Assembly: GCF_001634285.1 (NCBI RefSeq)
Contig: NZ_CP015438.1
Coordinates: 2,244,001-2,308,000, forward strand
Direction: 5' to 3'
From: Anoxybacillus amylolyticus
GTDB taxonomy: Bacteria > Bacillota > Bacilli > Bacillales > Anoxybacillaceae
Length of the DNA stretch: 64,000 nucleotides
In this document: one piece after another, positions 37,800 to 45,410 of the stretch
Numbering within the stretch: the stretch's first letter is position 1
Layout of the letters: each line of letters begins with the position of its first letter
Notes under the pieces: generated by a model
What the model saw: only the letters and a program-made list of their open reading frames with translations
What the model was told of the DNA's origin: nothing
Database searches by the model: none
Position numbers and translations under genes: made by a program

Positions 37800-37997
37800 A
37801 AATTTTACAATTGGGCAGAGAGCTGTCTAGCTCCAAACGCCATCGGTGTGATGCGCTCCGCCACTTCTTGCGGCGGCGACACATGGATTGTCCTCACTGA
37901 AGTTACCCACGCAGAACTAAGCTATGCTTGGTTCGAGCTCTCCTCGGTGGGGCTTGTGAGCTCTTCGCCGATAGGCGGGCGCTTTGCGCTTTTCTTA
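37800..37997 (-). repeat. 198-bp structured repeat, copy 2
   Basis: Inverted copy of the repeat at 7763-7960, of the same length. It starts TAAGAAAAGCGCAAAGCGCC, whose first three bases are the asnS stop codon, and ends in CCAATTGTAAAATTT. It fills the space between asnS and its terminator, so it is transcribed as the asnS 3' untranslated region. Hairpins and GC-rich stems are kept despite point differences from copy 1. Confidence 0.8.
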
Positions 37998-39287
37998 TGG
38001 ATATAGACGATTTAATAAGCGCGGGAACGGAATCGTTTCGCGGACGTGCTCGACGCCACAAATCCAAGCAACGGTGCGCTCTAGTCCTAATCCAAATCCA
38101 GAGTGTGGCACAGAGCCGTATTGGCGCAATTCTAAATACCATTTGTACGCCTCAAGCGGCAAATGGTGTTCTTCGAGGCGCTGTTTTAACAATTCATAAT
38201 CGTGAATGCGCTCCGAGCCGCCAATAATTTCGCCATATCCTTCCGGTGCGATTAAATCGGCGCAAAGCACGACTTCTGGGCGATTTTTATCCGGCTGCAT
38301 ATAAAACGGTTTTAGTTGTGTCGGATAGTGCGTAATAAACACTGGCTTATCGAAGCTTTCGGCAATCGCCGTTTCGTGCGGCGCGCCGAAATCGTCGCCC
38401 CACGCGATGTCGGTAAATCCTTTGTCATGAAGCAATTGAATCGCTTCATCGTATGTAATGCGCGGGAACGGCGGTTGGATGTTTTCGAGCTTCGCTGTAT
38501 CGCGACCAAGCGTTTTTAGTTCAAGCGAGCAATTTTTCAAGACCGATTGAACGATATAAGACACATATTGTTCTTGTACTTTTAAGTTGTCTTCAAACTC
38601 GTAAAACGCCATTTCCGGCTCAATCATCCAAAATTCAATTAAATGGCGGCGCGTTTTTGATTTTTCCGCACGGAACGTCGGACCGAACGAAAACACTTTT
38701 CCGAGTGCCATCGCTGCCGCTTCCATGTAAAGTTGACCGCTTTGCGAAAGGTAGGCATCCTCATCGAAATATTTTGTATGGAACAACTCCGTCGTTCCTT
38801 CTGGCGCGCTTCCCGTTAAAATTGGCGGGTCGACTTTGACAAAGCCGTTATGGTTGAAAAACTCGTACGTCGCCCGAATAATTTCGTTACGAATTTTCAT
38901 AATCGCATGTTGCCGTTTCGAGCGCAGCCATAGATGGCGATGATCCATTAAAAACTCGACACCATGCTCTTTTGGCGTAATCGGGTAGTCCACCGATTCA
39001 TGAATGATTTCGATATTGGTTACCGCCAGTTCATAGCCAAACGGTGAACGCTCATCGATGCGCACCGTCCCCGTTACGTATAGCGACGTTTCTTGGGTGA
39101 TGGATTTGGCGCGTTGGAACACATCTTCCGCTACTTGCGATTTTTCGACGACCCCTTGAATGAAGCCTGTCCCATCGCGCAACTGCAAGAAAGCGATTTT
39201 TCCACTTGAACGCTTATTCGCCAACCAAGCGCCAATCGTCACCTCTTGACCTACGTATTTACTCACTTCTTCAATCGTTGTTTTCAC
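37995..39287 (-). CDS. asnS: Asparaginyl-tRNA synthetase
   Basis: A 430-residue class IIb synthetase. N-terminal OB-fold anticodon domain (about 1-105), motif 2 in [22 protein letters not shown] (about 206-226) and motif 3 [15 protein letters not shown] (about 398-412). It charges tRNA-Asn. The final codons and TAA are fused to the 198-bp repeat, but the protein end [10 protein letters not shown] is normal. A sigma-A promoter lies about 50 nt upstream. Confidence 0.97.
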   Translation of the reverse strand: MKTTIEEVSKYVGQEVTIGAWLANKRSSGKIAFLQLRDGTGFIQGVVEKSQVAEDVFQRAKSITQETSLYVTGTVRIDERSPFGYELAVTNIEIIHESVDYPITPKEHGVEFLMDHRHLWLRSKRQHAIMKIRNEIIRATYEFFNHNGFVKVDPPILTGSAPEGTTELFHTKYFDEDAYLSQSGQLYMEAAAMALGKVFSFGPTFRAEKSKTRRHLIEFWMIEPEMAFYEFEDNLKVQEQYVSYIVQSVLKNCSLELKTLGRDTAKLENIQPPFPRITYDEAIQLLHDKGFTDIAWGDDFGAPHETAIAESFDKPVFITHYPTQLKPFYMQPDKNRPEVVLCADLIAPEGYGEIIGGSERIHDYELLKQRLEEHHLPLEAYKWYLELRQYGSVPHSGFGLGLERTVAWICGVEHVRETIPFPRLLNRLYP

Positions 39288-39336
39288 TGCTAAGTCCCTC
39301 CAACATCTGTTCGAAAACTATGTACGCATAATTTAT

Positions 39337-39365
39337 ATTATACCTTCCAACTATACGACAAGCAA
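39337..39365 (-). promoter_or_regulatory. asnS promoter
   Basis: Minus-strand TTGCTT (39360-39365) and TATAAT (39337-39342) with a 17-bp spacer; start near 39330, leader about 43 nt. Confidence 0.6.
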
Positions 39366-39432
39366 GGAAGAAAGCAGCTATCTCCTATTTTAGTTATTCT
39401 CCTATTTTCTAAAAAATAGATACTTGTCTGAA

Positions 39433-39459
39433 ACATTTTTTTTAAATTTTCATTTACTA
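39433..39459 (+). promoter_or_regulatory. Candidate sigma-K promoter of the 39507 gene
   Basis: AAC (AC at 39433-39434), 16 bp, then CATTTACTA (39451-39459). The late mother-cell sigma-K pattern is AC-N16-CATAnnnTA, so there is one mismatch. The start would be about 40 nt before the ATG. Confidence 0.5.
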
Positions 39460-39506
39460 CCAATAGATGTGTAAACATCAATTATTTCATAAAGGAAGTG
39501 ATTTAT

Positions 39507-39956
39507 ATGTCATGCGTAAGTAATGATGATTTATTTCCACGTTTATTTTTTGCCCAGTCTGCGGTTGATTTACCAATCACTCTTTCCGCTGCAGGCACCG
39601 AAGTTCTTCGTCTAGACGCATTTGTTACGCTTAGCAACGACAAGGTGAAACTCGACTCTATGGTTGAGTTGTCTATTGCGTCTACTAACATGACAGATAC
39701 TAATATTACTGGAGTTGCTTATGTTTTGCAGCGCTCTACTAACGGCGGAGCATTTGTCAACATAGCTCAACTAGATGTGGAAACCCAGATTACTGGTGCC
39801 GCTACAGTTACCGTATACCCGAATTTAACATGGGTAGATACTCCAGGAGTAGGAACTCAAATCTATCGCATCATTATTACAGGAACTCCGATTGCCGGCG
39901 TCACATTTACCGCTGAAACACGTGCATTAAACGCTCTTGTTGTCCCTGAGGCATAG
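39507..39956 (+). CDS. Putative spore-surface beta-rich protein
   Basis: A 149-residue protein, rich in Thr, Val and Ala with alternating beta-type sequence after a short MSCVSNDDLFPRLFF head. There is one cysteine and no signal peptide or membrane helix. Mother-cell-made spore proteins have this character, and the upstream sigma-K-like promoter agrees. The sequence recalls the compact beta domains at the ends of exosporium fibres, but no family can be named with confidence. ATG 39507 follows AAAGGAAG. First gene of the asnS-aspB insertion. Confidence 0.6.
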   Translation: MSCVSNDDLFPRLFFAQSAVDLPITLSAAGTEVLRLDAFVTLSNDKVKLDSMVELSIASTNMTDTNITGVAYVLQRSTNGGAFVNIAQLDVETQITGAATVTVYPNLTWVDTPGVGTQIYRIIITGTPIAGVTFTAETRALNALVVPEA

Positions 39957-39958
39957 CA

Positions 39959-39992
39959 AAACAGGCTGGCTCGTTTCAGAGTCAGCCTGTTT
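39959..39992. terminator. Bidirectional terminator
   Basis: AACAGGCTGGCTC / GAGTCAGCCTGTT with one mismatch and a 6-nt loop, between two convergent genes. Confidence 0.8.
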
Positions 39993-40560
39993 ATCCGTGA
40001 ATGACAATGTCATTTAAGGATTTAATTCCTTGTGGGAGTTGTTTACAATAAAAAAACCCATATATTTTGTAAGTACGCGGCTCGTCAGAAAACGAGAGTT
40101 TAATTTGAAAATTAGAAAATGCTAGTTGTCCTCCTTCCTCAATGTGAGGAATTTGAGCAGGCTTTAGCCAAAACTCCCCTTTCTCCTCTACAGTTCTTTC
40201 CGCGTTTTCATCAATGTATTCCCACGTTTCCATCACTAGCGGGTTTAAGCGGCGGTCATATGCCACATGTTCTCCTAATTTTGCTGTTAAAACGGCACAT
40301 TCTTTTGGAACAATTTTCAAACAGATGACCGGATTTTCAAGTGAACTCGAGCCGATATTGCGAATAATAAAATTCCCTACGATCGTCCCCTTTTTCCTTC
40401 CATTTATGGGCAATACGAAAGAGTAGGTAAAGTAAGCAAGCGCTTGGAGAGATGGCACGTTTCCTCCTTTTTTCATTTCGGACAATAAGTTGTTTACCGC
40501 TTGTAACTCTTGTTCTAACGTACGAATTTTCTTTTCAATATCTTCGAACGAATGACTCAT
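39991..40560 (-). CDS. Unknown protein with N-terminal coiled coil, spore islet
   Basis: A 189-residue protein: short coiled coil (about 5-32, DIEKKIRTLEQELQAVNNLL) then a domain with repeated beta-type segments (GTIVGNFIIRNIGSSSLENP, YKIYGFFYCKQLPQG). No signal peptide. I do not recognise it. It lies on the same strand as, and 100 nt downstream of, the 13-Cys gene, with a terminator between them. Its context among sigma-K-type genes suggests a spore role. Confidence 0.6.
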   Translation of the reverse strand: MSHSFEDIEKKIRTLEQELQAVNNLLSEMKKGGNVPSLQALAYFTYSFVLPINGRKKGTIVGNFIIRNIGSSSLENPVICLKIVPKECAVLTAKLGEHVAYDRRLNPLVMETWEYIDENAERTVEEKGEFWLKPAQIPHIEEGGQLAFSNFQIKLSFSDEPRTYKIYGFFYCKQLPQGIKSLNDIVIHG

Positions 40561-40608
40561 TCTTTCTCTCTCCTCACGTAAAAAGATATTTTCTTCTTCA
40601 TATGTATG

Positions 40609-40637
40609 AGAAAAAGGGGTAGAAAAACCCCTTTTTA
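40609..40637 (-). terminator. Terminator after the 13-Cys gene
   Basis: AAAAAGGGGT / AACCCCTTTTT with a 5-nt loop and T-run on the minus strand. Confidence 0.75.
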
Positions 40638-40660
40638 GTCATTCCAATAGCATTTTTTGT

Positions 40661-41296
40661 TTATCCTTGAGCTGGGAAGATAGATGGACATTGCGGCGGG
40701 AATACATCGACTGCGCATTCTTCTTCACAAACAATCTTCGGACGTGGTTGGCAAAATTTCGCTGCTACTTCTAAAATGACTTCAAATGTGACAACGATAT
40801 TTTGGCACACACGAATGAACACGGTTGCAGTAATCGTATCACCGTTACGTGTAAATGACCCGACCCGACAAACATTAAATGCGTTTTGTGTTGCTGTGCA
40901 GGAGACAGTTGTTCCTTCCGGTGCGCAAAGGATAACTTCTTCACTGGTTGTAATCAATGTTGGATTACTTGTAATCGTTGTTTGTGTCCCTGTTCCTGAT
41001 GTTCCAGTTACTTCCAAAACCACTTGGATCGTTTTGCTCAATGTAACGACCTGCAATGTAACACGTTCATCCCCTACTACACATTCAATATCCCGTCTTG
41101 GTCCCTCTTCTGCACACTCTAAAAGAGTAGTGACACAATTGACTTGGGAAATGGTAGTTGGGAGAGAACCTGTAGGAAATGTAAATGGAATATCTTGTGT
41201 AAGGGAAACAACGTTCGTTGTCCAGTCGTAAACTTTACATACTTGGATACACTCAGGGCTAAATTCTTGAGCAAATTGCTGTAAATTAATTGCCAT
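40661..41296 (-). CDS. Cysteine-rich putative spore-coat or exosporium protein
   Basis: A 211-residue protein with 13 cysteines spread along it, including PECIQVC at the start and VCEEECAVD and PPQCP at the end. The rest is Val/Thr-rich beta-type sequence with a GTSGTGTQTT linker (about 100-110). There is no signal peptide. Disulphide cross-linking in a spore layer is the obvious inference, supported by the well-matched sigma-K promoter upstream. It does not match the coat families I know (CotX/Y/Z, Ena) closely enough to name. ATG 41296 follows AAAGGAG. Confidence 0.65.
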   Translation of the reverse strand: MAINLQQFAQEFSPECIQVCKVYDWTTNVVSLTQDIPFTFPTGSLPTTISQVNCVTTLLECAEEGPRRDIECVVGDERVTLQVVTLSKTIQVVLEVTGTSGTGTQTTITSNPTLITTSEEVILCAPEGTTVSCTATQNAFNVCRVGSFTRNGDTITATVFIRVCQNIVVTFEVILEVAAKFCQPRPKIVCEEECAVDVFPPQCPSIFPAQG

Positions 41297-41334
41297 CGTG
41301 TAATCTCCTTTCATTATTTTTTCAGACTACTCTA

Positions 41335-41362
41335 TACTATGTAATTGACTTCAAGTGGTGAT
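41335..41362 (-). promoter_or_regulatory. Sigma-K promoter of the 13-Cys gene
   Basis: On the minus strand CACC (41359-41362), 16 bp, then CATAGTATA (41335-41343): a full match to the sigma-K pattern mACm-N16-CATAnnnTA. The start would be near 41328, about 32 nt before the ATG. Confidence 0.65.
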
Positions 41363-41486
41363 GAAATATCCGCCTAATTTTACCATTTCAAGATTCATAT
41401 TTTTACCAAAAAGACAATTTTATAATTTTTTTGCATACAATTTTAAAAAAATGGAAAGTTACAAACTTCAAAAGGTGGTGAAAATT

Positions 41487-43016
41487 ATGAGTGGGGAAAA
41501 AAAGGCAATCCAATTAGAACAAAAAGTTATTCATCTAAAATCAGAAATAGAAAAATATAAAGAAATTCTCTCTTCCTTGCAATTCGATGAGCAAATAGAT
41601 CTTCTAAATAAACAACTAGAACAGTTGCACATAGAAAATGAAAAGCTAAAAGAAGCATACAAGCGATACGAAGAAATTATGTTAACTCAATCAGATGAAA
41701 TCCATCGCTTAGCCCATGAATTGGAGCAATTAAAAAATGCCCAGCGTTTGTTCTATAACGAAATACAAAACGAACAATTCAAACTCAAGAAACAACTAGA
41801 AACAAACGACCAACAAACGCAAGCCTTCTTCGATGCTTATAGCCAAAAACAGAAAGAATTCGAAAAAGAAATAAAAACCATCTTTGCATATATGCATACC
41901 CTAGAAAAAGAAATTTCCGCTCATCATGACCAATTGACGGATTACACGTCTTTGCGACCTGTGCTGACATCTTGGATGGAAAGGATGAAGGACATGGAAA
42001 AAAAATATGATTTTTTTGAAAAAAACAGCGAGAAACTACTCCAACAGTTTGAGGGATTAAGCGAAGAAACCGTGGCACAGAAAAAAGAAACAGATGATTT
42101 AAAAGACGAAGTACGTACATTAGGGCAAAAAACCTCAATGATTGAAAAAATACTGCCGGAGTTAGACAAAGAGCAGCAAAAAGACATAGCAGTTTTACAA
42201 AAGCAACTTTTGCGTCAACAAGTGAAAATCGAGGAACTTTTAGAACAAACAGCCCATTTCGCAAATGAGATGGAAAAAATTTTTCATCAACTGGCGGAAT
42301 TAGCAAAACGAACCGAAAAGAAAAGAGAAGAAGGGTTAAATTTAGACATCACCGAAATGAAAGAAATGTTAGCCCATGTCATCCAATTACTAGCTACACC
42401 AAAACAAATAGCGCCAGAAGCGGGGAAAGAATCTTCCCCTCCATCAAAAACGACTACGGGATCGTCCATGAATAGCTTTTTAAAGCTTCAACAATTTATG
42501 GATGAAACAAACCAATCAATCGTTGTTTCTCCAATTAACCAAAAAAAGCAAGGGTTATCACAAAAACCGCCCCTAGTGAAACGCGCACGCATCGAGCCCC
42601 CAACTTCTCAAAATACCCGTCCACCTATTCGTTACAAACAGACAGGAGAGGATGACGACCAATTACCCAATTTAATCTTACGTGACAAACATAACGAGGA
42701 ACCTTTGTTTCATCCGCCATTCTCTAGCATCGCTCCTTTATATACTCAAAATAATGAGGAGGAGCTGTTTGTAAGCCTTCATCGCCACAACAGCGTGAAA
42801 ACAGATGATGAACAAAAAGAAACCGACACCGTTATACTAGAAAAAAACGAATTAGATTTAACGGTTGCATCAGACATCGTTCAAACGGAATCCGCATTAG
42901 CGACAGAGAAACAATCTCTTTACAACTCTCATTCACCGCTACCGTCCGAAACAAATAGTCATGAAGAAAAGAAAAAATCGTGGCTACTCTCATTATTTAA
43001 AAAAGCCAAAACATAA
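41487..43016 (+). CDS. Long coiled-coil protein, spore islet
   Basis: A 509-residue protein. Residues about 5-320 are nearly continuous coiled coil (e.g. LNKQLEQLHIENEKLKEAY), followed by a Ser/Pro-rich disordered stretch (about 335-400), a short SFLKLQQFMDET motif (about 330-345) and a basic C-terminal tail SWLLSLFKKAKT that may be an amphipathic membrane or protein anchor. No signal peptide. ATG 41487 has AAAGGTGGTG; the frame is open 44 codons further but without support. It is divergent from the 13-Cys gene. A filament or scaffold in spore-coat assembly is plausible but not shown. Confidence 0.65.
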   Translation: MSGEKKAIQLEQKVIHLKSEIEKYKEILSSLQFDEQIDLLNKQLEQLHIENEKLKEAYKRYEEIMLTQSDEIHRLAHELEQLKNAQRLFYNEIQNEQFKLKKQLETNDQQTQAFFDAYSQKQKEFEKEIKTIFAYMHTLEKEISAHHDQLTDYTSLRPVLTSWMERMKDMEKKYDFFEKNSEKLLQQFEGLSEETVAQKKETDDLKDEVRTLGQKTSMIEKILPELDKEQQKDIAVLQKQLLRQQVKIEELLEQTAHFANEMEKIFHQLAELAKRTEKKREEGLNLDITEMKEMLAHVIQLLATPKQIAPEAGKESSPPSKTTTGSSMNSFLKLQQFMDETNQSIVVSPINQKKQGLSQKPPLVKRARIEPPTSQNTRPPIRYKQTGEDDDQLPNLILRDKHNEEPLFHPPFSSIAPLYTQNNEEELFVSLHRHNSVKTDDEQKETDTVILEKNELDLTVASDIVQTESALATEKQSLYNSHSPLPSETNSHEEKKKSWLLSLFKKAKT

Positions 43017-43024
43017 TAAGGAAG

Positions 43025-43052
43025 AAGGAGAGGAATAGCTCCTCTCCTTTCA
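43025..43052. terminator. Bidirectional terminator, coiled-coil gene / aspB
   Basis: AAGGAGAGGA / TCCTCTCCTT stem with a 5-nt loop. Confidence 0.75.
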
Positions 43053-43062
43053 TCTGAAAAAA

Positions 43063-44247
43063 TCATTGGCGCTTCTGCTCCATAAACAGCTTCATCCGCT
43101 CGATAGCTTTTTCTAATACGTCAAGCGAGGTAGCATACGAGAGGCGGACGTTGTCTGGGGCACCGAATCCAGAGCCTGGCACAAGCGCGACTTTTGCTTC
43201 GTCTAATAACGCCTCGACGAACGCATCGACGCTTTCGTAGCCTGCCATCATCGCTGCTTGGCGAGCGTTCGGGAACAAATAAAACGCTCCCTGCGGCTTG
43301 ACGCACGTAAAGCCAGGAATTTGAATCAGTTTTTCATAAATAATGTTTAGCCGCTCTTCAAACGCTTGCCTCATTTGCTCGACTGGTTCTTGCGGCCCGC
43401 TATATGCGGCAATCGCCGCATATTGTGCAATCGACGTTGGGTTGGACGTGCTATGGCTCGCAAGGTCGGTCATGGCGCGAATAATGTCTTTGTTTCCTGC
43501 GGCATACCCGATACGCCAGCCAGTCATCGAGTGTGATTTCGATACGCCGTTAATGATAATCGTCTGCGCTTTTAGCTGTGGCGAAAGCTGGGCGATCGAT
43601 ACATGTTTATTGTCCCCATATACTAATTTTTCATAAATCTCATCGGACACAATTAAAATATCGTGCGCTAAGCAAATGTCCCCAAGCGCGCGCAACTCGT
43701 CTTCTGTATAAATCATACCTGTCGGGTTACTTGGCGAGTTAATGATGACAGCTTTCGTCCGCTCCGTAATTGCTGCTTTTAGTTGGTCTGGCGTAATTTT
43801 GAAGTGGTTCTCTTCCAACCCTTCGACATACACCGGCACCCCGCCTGCAAGTTTCACTTGTTCCGGGTAGCTCACCCAATATGGCGTCGGAATAATGACT
43901 TCATCGCCTTCGTCTAAAAGGACTTGGAATAATGTGTAAAGCGCATGTTTCGCGCCAACGCAAACAATAATTTCCGACGGTTCATACTGCAACTGTTGGT
44001 CGTGCTGAAACTTTTTCACAATTTCTGCTTTTAACGTTGCAAGCCCACCCGAAGGGGTGTATTTCGTATGCCCTTCGTTCATTGCTTTTAACGCTGCGTC
44101 GATAATGTGCTGCGGCGTATTAAAATCCGGCTCACCTGCCCCTAAACCGATGACATCATAACCTTTTGCTTTTAGCTCTTTTGCTTTCGCTGTAATGGCA
44201 AGCGTTGTGGATGGTGTGAGCGATGATACCCGTTTTGCTAATTTCAT
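43063..44247 (-). CDS. aspB: Aspartate aminotransferase
   Basis: A 394-residue class I PLP-dependent enzyme. PLP Lys is in NGVSKSHSMTGWRIGYAAG (about 236), and the substrate-binding Arg in VRLSYATS (about 368). Length and position (downstream of ypmA-ypmB, and before asnS in B. subtilis) identify AspB. ATG 44247 follows GAAGGGGG. In B. subtilis asnS follows directly; here 3.5 kb of other genes lie between. Confidence 0.94.
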   Translation of the reverse strand: MKLAKRVSSLTPSTTLAITAKAKELKAKGYDVIGLGAGEPDFNTPQHIIDAALKAMNEGHTKYTPSGGLATLKAEIVKKFQHDQQLQYEPSEIIVCVGAKHALYTLFQVLLDEGDEVIIPTPYWVSYPEQVKLAGGVPVYVEGLEENHFKITPDQLKAAITERTKAVIINSPSNPTGMIYTEDELRALGDICLAHDILIVSDEIYEKLVYGDNKHVSIAQLSPQLKAQTIIINGVSKSHSMTGWRIGYAAGNKDIIRAMTDLASHSTSNPTSIAQYAAIAAYSGPQEPVEQMRQAFEERLNIIYEKLIQIPGFTCVKPQGAFYLFPNARQAAMMAGYESVDAFVEALLDEAKVALVPGSGFGAPDNVRLSYATSLDVLEKAIERMKLFMEQKRQ

Positions 44248-44264
44248 GTTCTTTTCCCCCTTCA

Positions 44265-44741
44265 TTATTGTTGGAAACTATACCTTTTCAAAAAAGCACC
44301 GTCGGCAAAGCTGACGTAATAAAAAGAATAGCGGTTATCTTGTTCGATATATGTCAGCTCCCAAAGCGGCACTCCTTTTTCCATTCCGAGTTTGGCCGAA
44401 ATAATTTCTTTTGGCTGTCGGTCCGCTTTTAATTTTTCAATTGCCTCTTGCTTCGTGATCCCACTTTTCGCGCGCTTGACAACAATATGTCCGCCTTTTG
44501 CTGGCACCCATACAATTTTTTTCGTGCCTTTTTTATCGGTTCCTTCCACAACGGCGTACGTCTTTTCGCCATAGTATGTATTCGCAGCTTGAATATCGGA
44601 AAGATTCGCTTCTTCGATAGCGCGTTGTTCCGCTTTTTCTAAGAGCGTTTCCTTTGGCGCCATCGCAGCACGATAGACGCTCACCGCCTGCCAAATCGCG
44701 ACGAAGAAAAAAAGAAGAACAATAATGCTCCATTTTTTCAT
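44265..44741 (-). CDS. ypmB: YpmB-like membrane-anchored protein (DUF5590)
   Basis: A 158-residue protein with one N-terminal membrane helix (about 4-24) and an extracytoplasmic domain of two small alpha/beta repeats typical of the YpmB family (PepSY-like, ITKQEAIEKLKAD). ATG 44741 follows GAAGGG. It sits 13 nt after ypmA and 17 nt before aspB, forming ypmA-ypmB-aspB. Function unknown. Confidence 0.85.
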   Translation of the reverse strand: MKKWSIIVLLFFFVAIWQAVSVYRAAMAPKETLLEKAEQRAIEEANLSDIQAANTYYGEKTYAVVEGTDKKGTKKIVWVPAKGGHIVVKRAKSGITKQEAIEKLKADRQPKEIISAKLGMEKGVPLWELTYIEQDNRYSFYYVSFADGAFLKRYSFQQ

Positions 44742-44754
44742 CGCAAGCCCTTCT

Positions 44755-44925
44755 TTACGTCCGGTAAATCGTAAATACCGCTTTGTTTTTGTCTTGTTCA
44801 TCAAGCGCAAGACCGAACATGAGGTCATTTTTTTTCAACGTTCGGTTAAGGCAGTCCACAATTTTATATAAATCAGGCGAGTGCTGGATTTTCACCGTTG
44901 CCAATACTTGAATTTTACTTTCCAC
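44755..44925 (-). CDS. ypmA: YpmA-like protein
   Basis: A 56-residue protein ending LMFGLALDEQDKNKAVFTIYRT in two pieces (LMFGLALDEQ and NKAVFTIYRT), the same as the family I recall from B. subtilis YpmA (56 residues). GTG 44925 is set by AAGGAGG 8 nt upstream. The larger open frame upstream is not coding. Confidence 0.85.
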   Translation of the reverse strand: MESKIQVLATVKIQHSPDLYKIVDCLNRTLKKNDLMFGLALDEQDKNKAVFTIYRT

Positions 44926-45075
44926 CCACAGTTCCTCCTTTATGCCACAAATTTTGTTACTCATAACAACAGCCGCAAGCAGCCACACTATACATACAAC
45001 AACACTCTGTTGTATCTTCCCACTTATTATAACAGGTTCGTTGTGCAATTTCATAAAAAATTTTCCCACCTACAA

Positions 45076-45345
45076 AAGAAAAGCGGAGGCGACTGGTTAG
45101 CCCCGACAGGCGCTGAAAGACCCGCGAGGAGGCTGTCGCCGCCGCAGCGGGGCAGAAGCGTCCCGAGGGGCTAGGAGCCGCAGCTAGACAAGAAAAGCGA
45201 AGAACGATCCTTGGCGCAGCCAAGGAAGCATCCGACGGACGCGCAAGCTTTCGACGAGACGTGCCTCGCACGTCGACAGAGAAAGCACACGCGGCCGAGG
45301 ATGCTAGTTCGCAGCTAGACAAGAAAAGCGGAGACGACTGGATAA
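45076..45345. repeat. Tandem GC-rich structured repeat, about 2.2 units
   Basis: AAGAAAAGCG recurs at 45076, 45190 and 45321, each time followed by G/A-rich GC sequence and, before the next copy, by GCAGCTAGACA. Units are 114 and 131 bp. Strong hairpins occur within (for example around TCGACGAGACGTGCCTCGCACGTCGA in two arms). It is non-coding, lies in the dinG-ypmA gap (44926-45410), and shares its edge motifs with the 198-bp repeat family. Part of the gap nearer ypmA has a TATAAT (minus, 45026-45031) that could serve ypmA. Confidence 0.75.
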
Positions 45346-45410
45346 ACGTTTCCCTCTCGAGCGGTCGAGAGGGAAATGCCCATGTATATCGTTTGTCTTT
45401 TTCCAGCGAA

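Noticed and set aside
41400-41442. Sigma-K promoter for the coiled-coil gene (ACA ... CATACAATT)
   Set aside because: Spacing is 18 and the last base of the -10 differs, so the match is too weak to list.
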